From: Candidatus Avelusimicrobium alvi
GTDB taxonomy: Bacteria > Elusimicrobiota > Elusimicrobia > Elusimicrobiales > Elusimicrobiaceae
Length of the DNA: 5,921 bases
Assembly: GCA_002329395.1 (NCBI GenBank)
Contig: DCTQ01000009.1
Coordinates: 67,895 to 73,815, forward strand
Direction of reading: 5' to 3'
Under the pieces are notes generated by a model that worked only from the letters and a program-made list of their open reading frames with translations, was not told where the DNA came from and searched no databases. Both the position numbers and the translations under genes were made by a program. This document shows positions 5,401 through 5,921 of this stretch, piece after piece; the stretch's first letter is position 1, and each line of letters starts with the position of its first letter.

Positions 5401-5921
5401 ATGAAGCTCTACTTAATTCTATTTTGGATTTTTGCCAAAATCGGCACGTTTACTTTAGGCGGCGGATACGCCATGCTGCCGCTTATTGAGCGGGAACTGG
5501 TGGATAAAGGCGGCTGGCTGGACCGCAAAGAGTTTTTGGACTCGGTGGCCGTCGCCCAGGCCGCGCCCGGCATTATGGCCATTAACGTGGCGATTTTGGC
5601 GGGATACAAAATTAAAAGGTTCCCGGGCAGCGTGGTGGCTTCGCTGGGGGCGGCTCTTCCGTCGTTTATCATTATCCTGTTGATTGCGCTTTTTTTCCGT
5701 GATTTCCAATCCAATCCCGTCGTGCAAAGGGTGTTTATGGGCGTGCGGCCGGCGGTGGTCGCGTTAATTGCGGTGCCGGTGTTCACCCTGGCCAAGACGG
5801 CGGGCATTACGCTTAAAACCGCGTGGTTCCCCGTGCTGTGCGCGCTGGCGGTGTGGCTGATGAAAGTGTCGCCGGTGTATATCGTGCTGGCGGCCGGAAT
5901 CGGCGGGTTTTTCTATATGCT
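5401..5921 (+). CDS. Chromate transporter (CHR) family protein, 3' end outside window
   Basis: The frame stays open to the window edge (173 full codons). This hydrophobic membrane protein starts MKLYLILFWIFAKIG and carries the CHR N-terminal signatures: TFTLGGGYAMLPLIE (16-30), a GGWLDRKEFLD segment (37-47), AQAAPGIMAINVAILAGYK (52-70) and a hydrophobic ALPSFIIILL (85-94). Membrane segments follow at roughly 112-130 and 143-170. CHR proteins export chromate in some bacteria, but many short members have unknown substrates. Short single-domain CHR proteins of about 180-200 aa usually occur as tandem pairs; the gene upstream is not CHR, so a partner, if any, should lie just downstream. The start ATG has only a weak GAG (5394-5396) 4 nt upstream, so the ribosome signal is poor. 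The preceding terminator makes it a separate transcription unit. Confidence 0.87.
   Translation, partial: MKLYLILFWIFAKIGTFTLGGGYAMLPLIERELVDKGGWLDRKEFLDSVAVAQAAPGIMAINVAILAGYKIKRFPGSVVASLGAALPSFIIILLIALFFRDFQSNPVVQRVFMGVRPAVVALIAVPVFTLAKTAGITLKTAWFPVLCALAVWLMKVSPVYIVLAAGIGGFFYM

Overview
The window carries a compact run of plus-strand genes: the tail of an upstream gene, a RodA-type cell-wall polymerase, a small TIGR03936/DUF2344 protein, an RNase E/G endonuclease, a secreted N-acetylmuramoyl-L-alanine amidase and, after a strong terminator, the start of a chromate-transporter (CHR) family gene. All identifications come from reading motifs in the translations; no database search was possible. 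The DNA is moderately GC-rich, the genes share similar codon use, and there is no rRNA, tRNA, CRISPR array, insertion sequence or phage gene.

The organism looks like a diderm (outer-membrane) bacterium. The amidase has a cleavable signal peptide, an AMIN-like region and a long Ala/Pro linker, as in periplasmic AmiC-type enzymes. Wall-elongation genes next to TIGR03936 and RNase G are known from several phyla. The overall impression fits a deep-branching gut or environmental lineage such as Elusimicrobiota, but that is an inference from style and gene order, held with moderate to low confidence.

Layout: 2-70 is the probable C-terminal tail of an upstream gene (position and acidic tail suggest a PBP2-like mrdA), overlapping rodA (57-1400). 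A TIGR03936 gene (1405-2100) begins 4 nt after the rodA stop. RNase G (2137-3591) follows 36 nt later behind a good Shine-Dalgarno. A GC-rich hairpin (3601-3626) sits between RNase G and the amidase (3640-5313). A strong, possibly bidirectional terminator (5333-5356) closes this block. An AT-rich intergenic stretch with a possible promoter and an imperfect inverted repeat then leads into a CHR-family gene (5401 to the window end, incomplete).

Functionally, RodA polymerises glycan strands with a class B PBP during elongation and the amidase trims stem peptides, so the block joins wall synthesis and wall cutting with RNA processing. The most notable points are a RodA with an apparent extra pair of membrane segments, a divergent TIGR03936 protein with no radical-SAM partner beside it, and an amidase with no visible Shine-Dalgarno behind a stable hairpin. 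None of this amounts to clear proof of a new system; the region is mostly conserved housekeeping genes with unusual details.
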